Positions 32,967-45,994 of a stretch of 64,000 nt of DNA are shown piece by piece (position 1 is the stretch's first letter; the number at the start of each line of letters is the position of its first letter). Below the pieces are notes generated by a model. The model did no database searches. It saw only the letters and a program-made list of their open reading frames with translations, and had not been told where the DNA came from. The position numbers were made by a program, and so were the translations under genes. The stretch covers positions 20,034,479 to 20,098,478 of the forward strand of contig NC_135243.1 of assembly GCF_947623445.1 (NCBI RefSeq). The letters are read 5' to 3'. The DNA comes from Clavelina lepadiformis. Lineage: Eukaryota; Chordata; Ascidiacea; Aplousobranchia; Clavelinidae.

Positions 32967-33060
32967 CAATGGGCAATGATTGGCCCAAGTATGACTAACC
33001 GGCAATGATTGGCAATGATTGGCAATGGGCAATGATTGGCCCAAGTATGACTAACCGATC
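32967..33060. repeat. Duplication junction with short templated repeats
   Basis: The 13-mer GGCAATGATTGGC and its neighbours occur several times in a row before the sequence settles into unit 2 at about 33029. A longer piece (GGGCAATGATTGGCCCAAG...CTAACC) appears twice. The source is the single copy at about 915-950. Repeated short templated copies at a breakpoint fit template switching during repair or replication. Confidence 0.75.
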
Positions 33061-33904
33061 GTAAGCCTTATATTACCATGCAAGAGCCTTATAAATACTT
33101 CTTAAAACTGCTTTACAACTGTAAAAAAATCGTTTAGTTTGAGCAATAGAACTGAACATATTTAACGATTGAAGATATAATTACTATCGGTGATTATGTT
33201 ACATTTTAAATTATTTGAATGTGTATAGATGGTCGTGTTTAGAATAAGACACATTTTAACTGTTGCGCCTTATCTAGCAGGAAAATATCTTTCCGGTATA
33301 ACTGAAAATTTTGAAATCATTTCCGGGTGCTTCTTATTGAAGCGATACGATTTCCTGCAACGACAGCGTTAGGAGTCCGATAGGCTTAGCTTGTTTGCAG
33401 TCAGTTTAGTATAAATGTAACACGTAAAAAACGAACGGTACAACGCCTTTTTGAAAAGCACTTACGAGAAGTGAAAGTATCGGAGTAGAAGTTTGATGTT
33501 TTGCCAGGAATGATGATCACTCAATGAGACACCATGTGGAGTAAAAATATGGACATGTACATTGTTAAAAGTAAAATTAAGTTTTCTTATTCGTTGTAGA
33601 TGTTTTAAGTGAAAGTAAAGTTTTATTTCTAGTACTTCATGGCTTAAGAAACGCACGAGAGCCAATATTAGTCGCATTACATGTGTTAATATTACTAATA
33701 TAAACACTAGATGAAGGCATCGCCCCAACAAATAAATTTTATCGCTTTAAAAGTATTATCGTTTATTTTGCGCTATGGGCTGTGCAGGCTACAAACCGTT
33801 TACGATTTCCATTGCACAAGAGATTTTCAAGCAATAAAAGATTTTCTGTTAAATACATGACAGAAACTTAACAGTATTGTGCAAGTCCTTGCATTAAAAG
33901 CAAC

Positions 33905-36900
33905 ATGTTTTCATTGTGTTCCAAACTGGAAAAAGAAAATGTCAACAGCTTGGTGGAAAGTACACGTGACCTTTGCGTTTCAAAAGGAATTGTTATGCGG
34001 AAAATAGATAGCCAATCACAAACCAAGGTTTGTATTTTAACAATAGTTTGTTTCATGATGCACATATACGGAGTGTTGATATTAACAGTACAGCGTTTTC
34101 AAGTTTACATTCACTACCATCATTATCATCTAAAATTTCAAAAAAACTTAGATAAAATTTTATTGGAAAAACGAACAACTTGTTGAAACTCATTGAAACC
34201 AGTTCCGAAAGTTGGCTTGTATTGCATATGTTGACATATAAGCTACATATGTTGACATCTTTGACAGTACTGATAACTTAGAGCCTTGGAAGGAGGAGAA
34301 TAATGAGGAGGAGCTAATAGGAATAATGAGGAATTACTAAGTATAATGCGTGCTGCTATAATATACCCATACTTTAGCTCCGCGTGTCTGCATCCAATAA
34401 AGAGCTGGGTTGACCCACTTTATGGACTGACCACAAAGACACGAAAGCAAGGCTCAAAAACAAACATAACAGGACACGTGATCTTTGAATCGTTATCCAC
34501 AAAATCGCTCGTAGTTTAAGATTTATAAGTTTCATCACAGCGTGATATATTGAATGTCATTTACATTTTTGTACGAGCCAACAGAGAACAGCAGAATACG
34601 TCTGGAGGCCGACTTGAAACGTCTTGAACTGTATTCTTGTAATAATACCGTCATACAAAGTTCTATAACAGCAAGAGTGAGGCATATTTTCAAAATTTGC
34701 AAGTTGGGTTAGTGAAAATTTCAAAATCTTGCAATGCCCTATGCTTATTAAAAAACGGAAAGCCTGATTGCAAGTTAGGTCTTTATATTGCTTGTTACGC
34801 AAATTTGCATTCTTGTTTTCGTATATACCGTAAGATCTTTTTTCGGTTAACGAATACTTGCTTCATCATGCAATTACAAGTATCTTTACTGCTAACGCAT
34901 TAAATTATGAATATTTTAATGATTCAAGATTTGAATTAAGGGTGTCCAACCAATTCAGTTACAGTATTATGCATTAAATAAAACTAACAGGTATAGTTTT
35001 GGACTGGGCAGAAATACCTAACTTGTTACCTTGCTGGTTTCCTTTTGTTTGTAGACTTACATGTGTGTTCCATGCTTTTTGCTACCTTCACCTATCCCCA
35101 AAGATGGATTTCAACTCTTGACATTTTTACAACCTCACATCAATAAGTTGATACATGATGTTAGCCAGGACGATGAATTTATGTCAGCTGCTTTTAAGAA
35201 GTGAGAGTGAGACGTTAAGTAACTTTTTGTTAGCGTTTAATGCTCATTTCTTTCAAACACCACGACATTTAAAGCTATTAATCCCTTTCATAGTGTTATC
35301 AAAGTTGATGATTTCACCAAGAGGCTATATGATATTTACAAAGCTTCAAAGGCATCTGATAAACAAGTATGTACCCATTGTGATGACTTTCAACTTTGGC
35401 AGAAAGTTTTTCAGTTTTGCCATGTAGGCTACTTTTGTTTAACGTTTTCCCCAGCTTCATAACGACTATCTTAAAACATCTACTGCATGTAACGTGTGGC
35501 TTGTTACTGGTAAATAATCTGTGTCACCGTGTAAAAGTTGTAAAGTGCAATATCATATTATAAAATTTGAAAAAAACTAATTTGCTTTATTATATTTATG
35601 CCTAGAGGTTAGATTTCGGGATTTTGCGCTCTGATTACATGTTTGAATGCGTTGTCGACAAAAGTGGAAAAGAGTTTTTCAATCCCAAGCAAATTGAAAT
35701 AAATACCATTGCTTCAGGTGGCATAAAACTTGGCAGTGGACTGAGTTCTGTCCATTCTGATGTTTTACAATATGCAAAAATAAAAGAACTTACCGCTCAT
35801 CTGCCTAAAAATGAAAGCTTAAGTAAAATTACCCAAGGATTTTTAACCGCTTGGAAAGATTACGGCAACCCAAATGCTATTATCCTAATCCTATGCAAAG
35901 ATAATACACCAAATATTTTTGATCAACGGGCTGTGGAATATGCAATTTATAACCTCGATGAACACATCATAGTGAGAAGGAAGACATGTTGGGAGCTTAT
36001 TGCAAGCATCGCACTGTCACCAGATGGCAAGCTCTTTGTGTGAGTGCATTTTTCGAATTACAGTATATCCACCAATATGTTAAACATTCGTAAAGAACAC
36101 GCATGATGTCTTGTAAATTATTGATACTTCACCATAGTGACGACGAAGAAGTTGCCATTGTTTACTTTCGAGTTCTTTACACTGCAAACGATTACACCGA
36201 TGAAAAGGTACTTGTCAAAAAACAATATTGTATATCAAAAAAGTTTCACATAACATAAATCTATTTTATCCATTGCTGTTAATCAAATGTTTCTGCAAGT
36301 TTTAGCAAACTCTTAATATGTTTAAACACGATTGCAGTTTTGGGATGTTCGCCTCAAAGTCGAAATGAGTCGTGCCATACTTTGTCCCAGTATTGGCTAC
36401 CAACTTGCCGGATGCAAAAAGATGCAAGAAGTCCTGGCAAAACCCGATGTTCTTGAAAGATTTATTGATGATGTCGATGTTGTCCGAAAAATAAGGAGCA
36501 CTTTTGCTGGATTCTATGAGTTAGAAATGGTAAATTTATTTGAATATTGTTTCAAAAATGCCAAGCAACGTCATAAATAATCTTTATTATTTGATGCAAT
36601 TTGAAAATAATGTATTTACATTAAGCAAGGTTTATTTTAAGTGAAATCAAAAACAATGTTTTTCTTAATTTTGTTTTGTATAAAACATTGCATTCATAAT
36701 TTATGCTTCATTTTTGATCACCGAACTTAGCATCTTATTTTTTATATTTAAATAGAAAAGCTTAATTTGCTATTTGTCATTGCTATTGATTTCCTTCTTT
36801 TTCATTTTTGCCGAAACTTTTGTTTTATTGCTTGTTTGTATTTCCTGCTGCTGCTAAAGTTGATCTTCAGACTTTATGACGTACACAGAACCATATACTG

Positions 36901-37569
36901 TAGATTATACACTTAACAGAATTCTGATGGCGACAATGCTGTGCAGATGGCTCTCACAAATCCTGACCTTTATGTTCTAAAACCACAGCGGGAAGGAGGA
37001 GGTGAAGTCTTTGAAACAGTTGTTTTATTCGATTAGAAATGTTTTAAAGTATTTTCTCTATCAACCACCTAACTACATTGAAAAGCTTTTGTTTATTTCT
37101 CTTTTAAGGGAACAACATTTATGGTGAACATATAGTGACTTTACTCAGTGAGATTGGCAACGATGAAAGACGATGTGCTTATATTTTGATGGAAAAAATC
37201 TGCCCAAAACCATTGGATAATATATTTGTTACTGCTAGTGGTCACCAAAAAGTACAAGCTATAAGCGAGTTAGGAACATTTGGTGTAATACTGGCGTAAG
37301 TTTTGTTATTATGCTTTTGTATTGCTCAAGGTATTACTGTAACTCGGGTGACACCAATAAAGCATTTGGTAGAAAAGGAATAATTGAAAGTTTTGAAGCA
37401 TTGCTTTGTGAACCAAATTTGTCTAACTTAAGTTTTGTTTTGCAGACGAGGAAATGATGTTATTGAAAATTATTCTGCTGGTCATCTTCTGCGTTCAAAG
37501 TCCCACGAACATAATGATGGAGGTATTGATAACGGCCTATCCGTACCGGATTCACCATTTCTTTTCTGA
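33905..37569 (+). CDS. GSS: Glutathione-synthetase-like ligase, copy 2a (9 exons, intact)
   Basis: Exons are 33905-34027, 35055-35200, 35294-35366, 35606-36039, 36138-36207, 36338-36529, 36920-37001, 37109-37295 and 37446-37569. Lengths and splice sites equal those of 1a; the product is 476 residues. It differs from 1a at about eight residues, including Ile for Thr near the end of exon 4, TANDYTDEK for TADDYTDEQ, Glu for Lys at the end of exon 6, Lys for Asn in exon 8, and a C-terminal Phe instead of Val. It shares the unusual IASG loop, Thr at human position 214 and the GGIDNG acceptor loop. The ATP-binding KPQREGGGNN is intact, so with 1a it is the better candidate for an active enzyme. Confidence 0.93.
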
Positions 37570-37685
37570 AATCAGCTTTTACAACTGTGTAGTAGTTACA
37601 CAAACTAGCGGTTTGCATGTCACAAAATCTATAGCATCGCCTCTTACAGATACCTTGCGATCCTTAAAAAACCACTTATTACATC

Positions 37686-38139
37686 TGTCACCGGAATATT
37701 TTTAGAAGCATTGCATTTTAATGTTATATAATCCAGTTTTTAAGGCACTAGTTTGCGGTGTAGATTGTCATTGTGTAAGTTGGTAATATTTTGAGACTTG
37801 TGACCCTTTTAATCGTTTTTAGCGATTTGTAGATGTAGATACACGTACACGTTTTTCTTTGTTCCCTACAACTCTTCCCCGAAACATGTCACGTTACCCG
37901 CGAGCAACGGTGGATGGTACAATGGTTTGGTGACCAAGGGTTGACTGGTCATTCTACGTTTTGGTTTAATATAACAAAGACGGTTGTTTTTATTGAAGGG
38001 ATGCAAATATCTTTGTTTTTATTCTGCACACGCAGGAGTTAAGAAATAGAATGCTAATAAAAGTTAGAAGAGCATAGGCGGGCTAATGGACTAGCCGTAA
38101 GAGCGGGAAGTTTCCTGAGTAAAGAAAATCTTGGTTACA
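37686..38139 (-). mobile_element. Solo LTR
   Basis: Unit 2 counterpart of 5575-6028, with the same CATC duplications on both sides. It starts 116 bp after the stop of synthetase 2a. Confidence 0.6.
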
Positions 38140-39113
38140 CATCTAGTAACTATTGTTATCATAATTATCGTCAAATAAGTGGAGAATTTTGTCGTTCACG
38201 AAGCCATGTCTAATTCCACGTTTTCGGTGAAACGCTACACACTTAACTGTGAGTAACTATATACTGTACTGTATAACGTTGTCAAGCTAATATAATAAAC
38301 CGATGATCTTTGAAAATCCACATTTAATTGGTCACAGCCAGACAACGACCAAAAACCCCTTAAAATAGCGCACAACCTTTATATTTGACAAGGCTATCAA
38401 ACCATGTGATCAAATTAGCCAAGAACAAACAAGCAAAAGTTTCTAATTGGTTAAAACGCTTCAAACGAAAACACGACGATAAGCAACCATACAATACGCG
38501 AGAAACATAGTTTGCAACACATACATACATGGTATTTTTTTTATCCATCAGTGCTTTCCACCTCATAAAACATTTAGAGTTTCTTCAATTTCTTTTTGTA
38601 TTTTCAACACTTCTCCAGAGTTTTAATCTTGTCCGTTCGAAGCCCTTCCATTGTTAAGCGCTTTGTGCATTGACCATGAAGATTCTTTTAAATTTATTCT
38701 TAAATGCAAAGAATAAATAGTTTTACAAGCAGGTATTAGTATCTTTTAAAGTTTGCAGTGCATACACTGCGGTTCGTAGTTGATCTCGATACACTCTCAG
38801 TCGGACGGTCTTGCATTTTGTGTTAAAAAGTAGCACGGCTACTTGAGTTGTACTAAGGACAATTAAAGCTTGTTTCGTTACACGCAAAATCGTCGGTTTC
38901 CTGCTATAGCCAAAGATAAATTTCCGACTGGGCGACGTCGGTATTATAATAAACGGCAATGTGATGTCAAAACTGTTACAAACTTGACCTACTGTATTAT
39001 AACAACCTACAAATGTAACATTGAATGACATTATATCAAGCACAATGCACTGCCAAAGGAAGTCTTCATGTACGTATTGTAGCTATAATAGCCCGACCAA
39101 ACTCAAAAGATAA

Positions 39114-41077
39114 CACTGGTCAACACGATTTTTTATGCCAAAGATTTGACAACGATTTTAGGCTAATTTGGGGTCGCTGATTTCAAAAATGGCAATCATT
39201 TTTCTCAATTGGCTCTAGTTTTTGAGATATTTAGATTTTTCACTTTCGGAAATTCCACTCATATCACACATAACGCAGTACTAGGTTTCAGGTCTCAGCC
39301 AACTGTAATACACTTGGACAATAGCCAGTAATATAATCAAATGCATAAATATCACAATACTAAATCAATCAGTGCGTAATAAGTCTATTTTTATATATAG
39401 TTGCTGGTGAATCGCTTTTTGTATGACTTTTTTTATGGCGGACGTCAGTACAATAATGCTGAAAACACCAACATTAGTCTGCCATCATGTTTTTCTCCCA
39501 TCTGCCCTGGTATCTTTCTTCCATCACCTTTATGTCCTGATGAAATCTCTCCCCTTGTTCTTCAGAAAAATCTCCCAAATTGTCAGGAAATTTATCCAAA
39601 TGGCTGTGGAGATAGTGCACTTAAATGCTCATATTTGCCCCTACCTGTTGGTAGGCCTCGAGCATATTTTCCACCAGCTCTGGATAGTTTTCTGCTTTGT
39701 GGTTTCCAAAAAGTTCTTCGCCACAGACACAAAACAGGACCAAGCTTTGAATTCCACATTGTTCATGCTTGTTCCAAATTTGAATGATTGATTAATTTGC
39801 GAATTTGAGGCCCATCAAAAATGCCTGCTTTCAATTTTTCGATTGTCAGTTTTGGAAAACGTCTACAAAAACTTTTACAACAATCACATTTGCCTGACAT
39901 GGAGAGGTGGTAAAATGATCTTCTTTCTTTGAAACAAAGGTTCTTTAATCACATTTGCTTTACCTACTTTCAGGTCTTCTCTTGTGAACCATGCCTTTTT
40001 ACCCAGTGCTGGATTTTTGCCCTGCTGTCCCACAAGCACATAAAGCAGGGATAATTAGTTTATCCACTTTGCTGCCCAAGCAAAAAATTTCACCATCTTT
40101 AAGTCAACACAAATCGACCACTGGTGCTCAGCATAGCAGATCTTCCGTACAACTAATTGGACGTTTTCATACTCTTCTTTCAGTTTTGTAGAGATGCATA
40201 GCAGTTGCCATTATGCAACAGAATGCATTTCAAACTTCTGGTAGAGCTGTCTATAAACAATCGCCAGTCTTCTTGTTTGTAGTCTAGGAATTTTCATTTT
40301 GAGGAGAAGTCCAGTTATATCATTTCAATATACAAGGTCTGCATCTTGACTGAAGAAGGAAGGAGTTCCTCTTCTCTAGTCCGGTAAGCTGTTATCTTTG
40401 CATCCGCCTTTAGACAGTTCTTCTCCTTCAGTCTGGAAGCTGAAACCTCAGATGCTTCTTTTGATAAGTTAAGGTCTCTGATAAATTCCTTTTGTGTGAA
40501 CTGTTCGAGAGTGGAAGAACTTTCTTTGTAATCAATAAAACTGTCACCATTTGCTTCACTATGTTTCCTTTCATGCTTTTCCTCAATATCTGTTTCTTGA
40601 AAATCTGGTACTGATGTAAACGCAGGTACGGGAATGCTTTTGCAGTGCTCAACCGGTCGCCTTACTAACTAGTTTTAAGAAGAGTAACGCTTTATACACC
40701 TGCAACTCGAAAGAAGCAAACTTGTTCAAGGTCAGCGATTCTTGCCTTCAGTGCATTAAAAATTTCAAGAAATCAGGAGAAATTAGCGCATTTTTATCAG
40801 TACATCAACAAATAAGGCAGGTTTATTTAATAAGAATCACAATTGAGTCTATTCTGAGGTTTCAACCCAAACGCAAACAATGATGTGATAGCTAAAACAC
40901 TGTCACTAATGCCAGAAATAGTGAAAAATGCTGAAATAAAGAAAATGACTATATCTCGAAAACTAGAACCAATTCAGCAAAACCAATGCTAAATTCGGAA
41001 TCAGCGACCTCAAATTACCCTAAATCCGTTGAAACATCGCTGGCAACTAAAAAAAAATTTTTTTTTGTTGGGCAGTG
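39114..41077. mobile_element. Chapaev-like DNA transposon, eroded, unit 2 copy
   Basis: 1,964 bp, essentially identical to 6982-8945, with CACTG ends and flanking ATAA. The transposase remnant on the - strand at about 39402-39792 has the same stops and frameshift. Both copies therefore derive from a single insertion already decayed before the duplication. Confidence 0.6.
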
Positions 41078-41889
41078 ATAATTAATTAATCATTCGACTG
41101 CAAATCAAAATCAAAAACTTTGCAGTAATTGAAAAACGGCTAGTCTACTTTTCATAAATCTTTTAGTAGAATGTAGAATACATTTAGTATAATTGGACAA
41201 AGAAACAAACAAACGTTGGAATAAACATTCGGTTTGGCTTACAATTCCAATTGAAACTATAAGTATAGTCGGATAAAGCATTACCTAAAATTTCAAAAAA
41301 GTCAAGTCAAGTTTTATTTGGTTAAAGGAAAAACTTCTCCTGCTTTCATTGTACACAGGAGGCCACCAATTTTTCGTGTAACGAAACAAGCTTTGTCCTT
41401 AGTACAACTCAAGTAGCTGTGCTACCTTTTAACACAAAATGCAAGACCGTCCGACTGAGAGTGTATCGAGATCAACTACAAACTGCAGTGTATGCAGTGC
41501 AAACTTTAAAAGATACTAATACCTGATTATAAAACTATTTATTCTTTGCATTTAAGAATAAATTTAAAAGAATCTTTATGGTCAATGCACAAAGCGCTTA
41601 ACAATGGAAGGACTTCAAACGGACAAGATTAAAACTCTGGAGAAGTGTTGAAAAAAAAGAATTTGAAGAGACTTTAAATGTTTTAAGAGGTGGAGAGAAA
41701 TGATGGAGAAAAAAGTCCATAAATGTACGTGTTGCGAACTATGTTCTTCGCGTATTGTATGGTTGCTTATCGTCGTGTTTTCGTTTGAAGCGTTTTGACT
41801 AATTAACACCTTTTGCTTGTTTGTTCTTGGCTATTTTGATGACATGGTTTGATAGCCTTGTCAAATATAAAGGTTGAGCGCTTTTTTAA

Positions 41890-44088
41890 CCCTAGGACTA
41901 CCACAGGGGTCAATTGACCCTTTTGCAATTTTTTTTTTTATTTTAACAAGAAGTGTTTTCTGCTAGGAACCTCAAACTTTTTTACTTTTATTCTTTCTGG
42001 TTATTTGACACATCATCAACACGACAATCGAAATTTTTTTTCAAAACAGGTGTTTTGGAATGAAAAACGGTGAATTACCACAGGGGTCAATTGACCCCTA
42101 AGCCGAAAATATTCATTTGTTCAGTTACATTTCGAAACAACTTTTACACACAGGTGTACTACACGTTCCACAAACAAACTTTGAAAAGTTATAACATTGT
42201 ACCCTTGTTTTGTTTGACTGGCATATTTTACATTTGGTTCTTTATTGAGTGGTAATTCTTCTTCAGCATGTTCTCGTGTGCGTTTCAGATGAAAAACTTG
42301 CGGAACTGTACGTCTTCTGTTTTTCTCTGCTAGGCACAGCTTTTCAGCCAGTTCGATAATAAAATCCCTCCTCTTTTTAATTGTTATTTGCACATCTTTG
42401 CATATTACGTATGCATCCAGTGTCACAATGTCCAACAAGTTGAAAAATGCAGCAAGTGGCCATCTTCGTGATGCTGCTTTAGTAGAGTAAGCGCGGAGCA
42501 TTTCATCAGCGGTATCCACTCCACCCTTACTATCGTTGTAGTCTAGAATAGCCCTTGGTTTCTTCTTGGCTTTATCATCTACCTCCATAACATTGTGAAG
42601 TGAAGAAAGTAGATACACTACTTTATTCTTCTTCGCCTTATAACTGAGAAGCATAATATTTTCTTGGGAATGTGTGAAAACAAATTTTGAAGTGTACAGT
42701 GGCGTATTTTTTCCAAGCTGAACATCAGAGGGAATTTCTCGGCGATGGGATCTGATAGTGCCAATAATTGTAGTGTTCCTCTCAAGTAACTTCCTAGCAA
42801 GAGCCAATGATGTAAAGAAGTTGTCAGTAGTTACATTGAGCCCACAGTTCTTGTAAGCTTCCATCAACGACAATACCACATGCTCCCCAAGTCCACCTTC
42901 CCGGTCTTCTTTTCCAACATAAGGAAAAGCTTTCAAAACGTAGTAGGTCGTAGCATCGCACAACATCCAAAACTTTATACCAAATTTCGCTGGCTTTTGG
43001 GGCATGTACTGTATGAATGAGCATCTAAATGTTGATACGAATATAAATTGATACAGAGAGTACAGATATGGTAATTGTATGCAACAACAAGTATATGTAG
43101 CCTTACCTTGGTCTGCAAGGGAAAAGTTGCTCATCAACTGTAACATGTGAATGAGGAAAATAAGACTTTTGGCAGTTGTCCATCACTGCATTCCACAAAT
43201 CTCGAATTGCCGCAAACTTGTCAGTTGTCATTTTGTCAAACTTGTCATTTTGTGTTGGAAACTCAGGTGCCCAAATGGTACCATCTCTACTGACTATCTT
43301 CTCTCTTTTTTGCGAAGTAGGGACATCATTTTCCGAACTACTTTCTTCTTGCACAACATCTTGCTCTATGTCAAACTCTTTGTCAATCTCACGTATGCTT
43401 GGTTCTGGCTAATCAAAGTCTTCTTCATCTGAGTCTTCATCAACTCGAAGAATTCGAAGAACTTCTTGGAAATTATACCTTCTATCTGCTGTAAACCTAG
43501 ACATAGTAGATAACTGCACACTACAAATTACAATTTAGCATTTGCCCTAACAGTAGCAACAGCGTTAAAGTCTGAAACAAAAACCGGTGTCTGAGACTAA
43601 TAGCTACAGAATGTCTGTAAAACACAGTAAAGGCCGCTATCTAACGCTCAACTATGAAATTTCAGATACTCGTTGGCTAGGAATGCTGTAAGATTACTGG
43701 TATCCTTCAAGCAACTTTACAAGGCTATCAACTAGATTAGTTTCTTGCTGCTTGTTATCAATGACAAATTCATTGTCTTCTGCAAAGTTTGCGCCGTCAA
43801 AAAGTCACTGCATTTATCTCAAAATCACGATAAGCACTTCAAAAAACTAAGCAAATTATTTAAATCCAGAGAACATTGACTTCACACAATGATATTGTTA
43901 GTGTGCAAAGCGAAACAATTAAAACAGTGTGATGTCATTAAAGACAAAGGTCACAATGTCTAATCTAATTTCTATAAAAATATATGAGAAAAATGGTGAT
44001 ATTTCGTTAAAAAGCCTTCATATTAAACGCAAGGGTCAATTGACCCCTTTGGTAATTCTCGAAGTAAAAAATTCTAGTAGTTCTAGGG
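41890..44088 (-). mobile_element. piggyBac-like transposon, copy 1
   Basis: 2,199 bp between TTAA duplications at 41886-41889 and 44089-44092. Ends are CCCTAGGACTACCAC and, inverted, CCCTAGAACTACTAG. The palindrome GGGTCAATTGACCC occurs near both ends (41906-41920, 42083-42098, 44033-44047). The empty TTAA site is at 9754-9757 in unit 1. It is essentially identical to 51127-53325 but in the opposite orientation, so both moved recently. The transposase gene inside is defective. Confidence 0.95.
42121..43504 (-). pseudogene. piggyBac transposase, internally deleted (copy 1)
   Basis: Reading from ATG at 43504, with an 82-bp GT-AG intron at 43025-43106 that joins LFPCRPR to CSFIQYMPQKPAKFG exactly as in intact family members. 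The three catalytic aspartates can be placed: VTVDEQL, NVTTDNFF and SKGGVDTADEM. Codon 32 is TAG. Compared with typical piggyBac transposases, more than 100 residues between the GTIWAPEFPT region and VTVDEQL appear to be missing. The Cys-rich C-terminal zinc finger (CGTCSTPVCKSC) is out of frame with the main body. The gene is not expected to make a working transposase. Confidence 0.85.
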
Positions 44089-44308
44089 TTAAGAGGTTTT
44101 AGTCGGTGTCTGGCTGTGACCAATTAAATGTGGATTTTCAAAAATCATCAGTATGTTTTATAAGCTTGACAACGCTACACTGTATATAGTTATTCACATT
44201 TAAGGGTGTTGCGGTTCACCGTAAACGTGGAATTAAACCTGGCTTCATGAACGACAAAATTCTAGTTACATATGTGACGATTATTATGATAACAATAGTT
44301 AATAGATA

Positions 44309-44799
44309 TGTAACAAGATTTTCTTTAGCCAGGAAACTTCCCCCGCTCTTACGGCTAGTCCATTAGCCCGCCTATGCTCTTCTAACTTTTATTAGCATTC
44401 TATTTCTTAACTCCTGCGTGTGCAGAATAAAAATAAAGGTATTTGCATCCTTTAAATAAAAACAACCGTCTTTGTTATATTAAACCAAAACGTAGAATGA
44501 CCAGTCAACCCTTGGTCACCAAACCATCGTACCATCCACCATCATTAATCAACGAGAAAAAGGATTCGCGGGTAGCGTGACATGTTTCGGGGAAGAGTTG
44601 TAGGGAACAAAGAAAAACGTGTACGTGTATCTACATCTACAATTTGCTAAAAACGATAAAAAGGGTCACAAGTGCCACAAGGGTAAAATATTACTACACA
44701 ATAACGAACTACACCGCAAACTAGTGCCTTAAAAATTGGATTATATAACATTAAAATGCAATGCTTCTAAAAGAGGTGCGTAAAAGTTTTCCCGTGACA
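44309..44799 (+). mobile_element. Solo LTR
   Basis: Unit 2 counterpart of 9974-10464, identical in ends and position relative to pseudogene 2b. Confidence 0.6.
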
Positions 44800-44915
44800 G
44801 ATGTAATAAGCGTTTTTTTAAGGATCGCAAGGTATCTGTAAGAGGCGATGCTATAGATTTTGTGACATGCAAACCGCTAGTTTGTGTAACTACTACACAG
44901 TTGTAAAAGCTGATT

Positions 44916-45994
44916 TCAGACAAGAAATGGTGAATCCAGTACAGCTAGGCCGCTACCAATACCTCCATCATTATGTTCGTGGGACTTTGAACGCAGAAGA
45001 TGACCAGCAGAATAATTTTCAATAACATCATTTCCTCGTCTGCAAAACAAAAACTTGAGTCAGACAAATTTTGTTCACAAAAAACAATGCTACTAAACTT
45101 TCAATTATTCCTTTCCTACCAAATGCTTTATTGCTGTCACCCGATTGACAGTAATACCTCGAGCAATACAAAAGCATAATAACAAAACTTACGCCAGTAT
45201 TACACCAAATATTCCTAACTCGCTTATAGCTTGTACTTTTTGGTGACCACTAGCAGTAACAAATATATTATCCAATGGTATTGGGCAGATTTTTTCCATC
45301 AAAATATAAGCACATCGTCTTTCATCGTTGCCAATCTCACTGAGTAAAGTCACTATATGTTCACCATAAATGTTGTTCCCTTAAAAGAGAAATAAACAAA
45401 AGCTTTTCTATGTAGTCAGGTGGTTGATAGAGAAAATACTTTAAAACTTTTCTAATCGAATGAGACATCTGTTTTAAAAATTTCATCTCCTCCTTCCCGC
45501 TGTGGTTTTAGAACATAAAGATCAGGATTTGTGAGAGCCATCTGCACAGCATTGTTGCCATCAGAATTCTGTTAAGTGTAAAATCTACAGTTTATGTTTC
45601 TGTCTACGTCATAAAGTCTGAACATCAAAATCAGCAGCAGCAGGAAATACAAACAAGCAAAATAACAAAAGTTTCGGCCAAAATGAAAAAAAAGGAAATC
45701 AAAAGCAATGTATAATGAAAAAATTAAGCCTTTCCATTTAAATACTAAACGAGAGATGCTAAGTTCGGTGATCAAAAATGAAGCATAAATTATGAAAGTA
45801 AAATTTTATACAAAACAAATTACACAGATATTGTTTTTTATTCCACTTAAACTAAATTTTGCCGAATGTAATTGCATTATTTTAAAATTGCATCAAATAG
45901 TAGAGATTATTCATGACTTTGCTTGGCATTCGTGATACAATATTCAAATAATTTTACCATTTCTAGCTCATAGAATCCAGCAAAAGTGCTCCTT
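44916..45994 (-). pseudogene. Glutathione-synthetase-like pseudogene 2b (3' exons only)
   Basis: Exon 9 44916-45039, exon 8 45193-45379, exon 7 45487-45568 and the end of exon 6 45958-45994. It has the same truncation and the same lost donor after exon 7 (GGAGGAG|AT) as 1b, so both defects predate the segmental duplication. The acceptor loop is GGIGSG. Confidence 0.88.
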
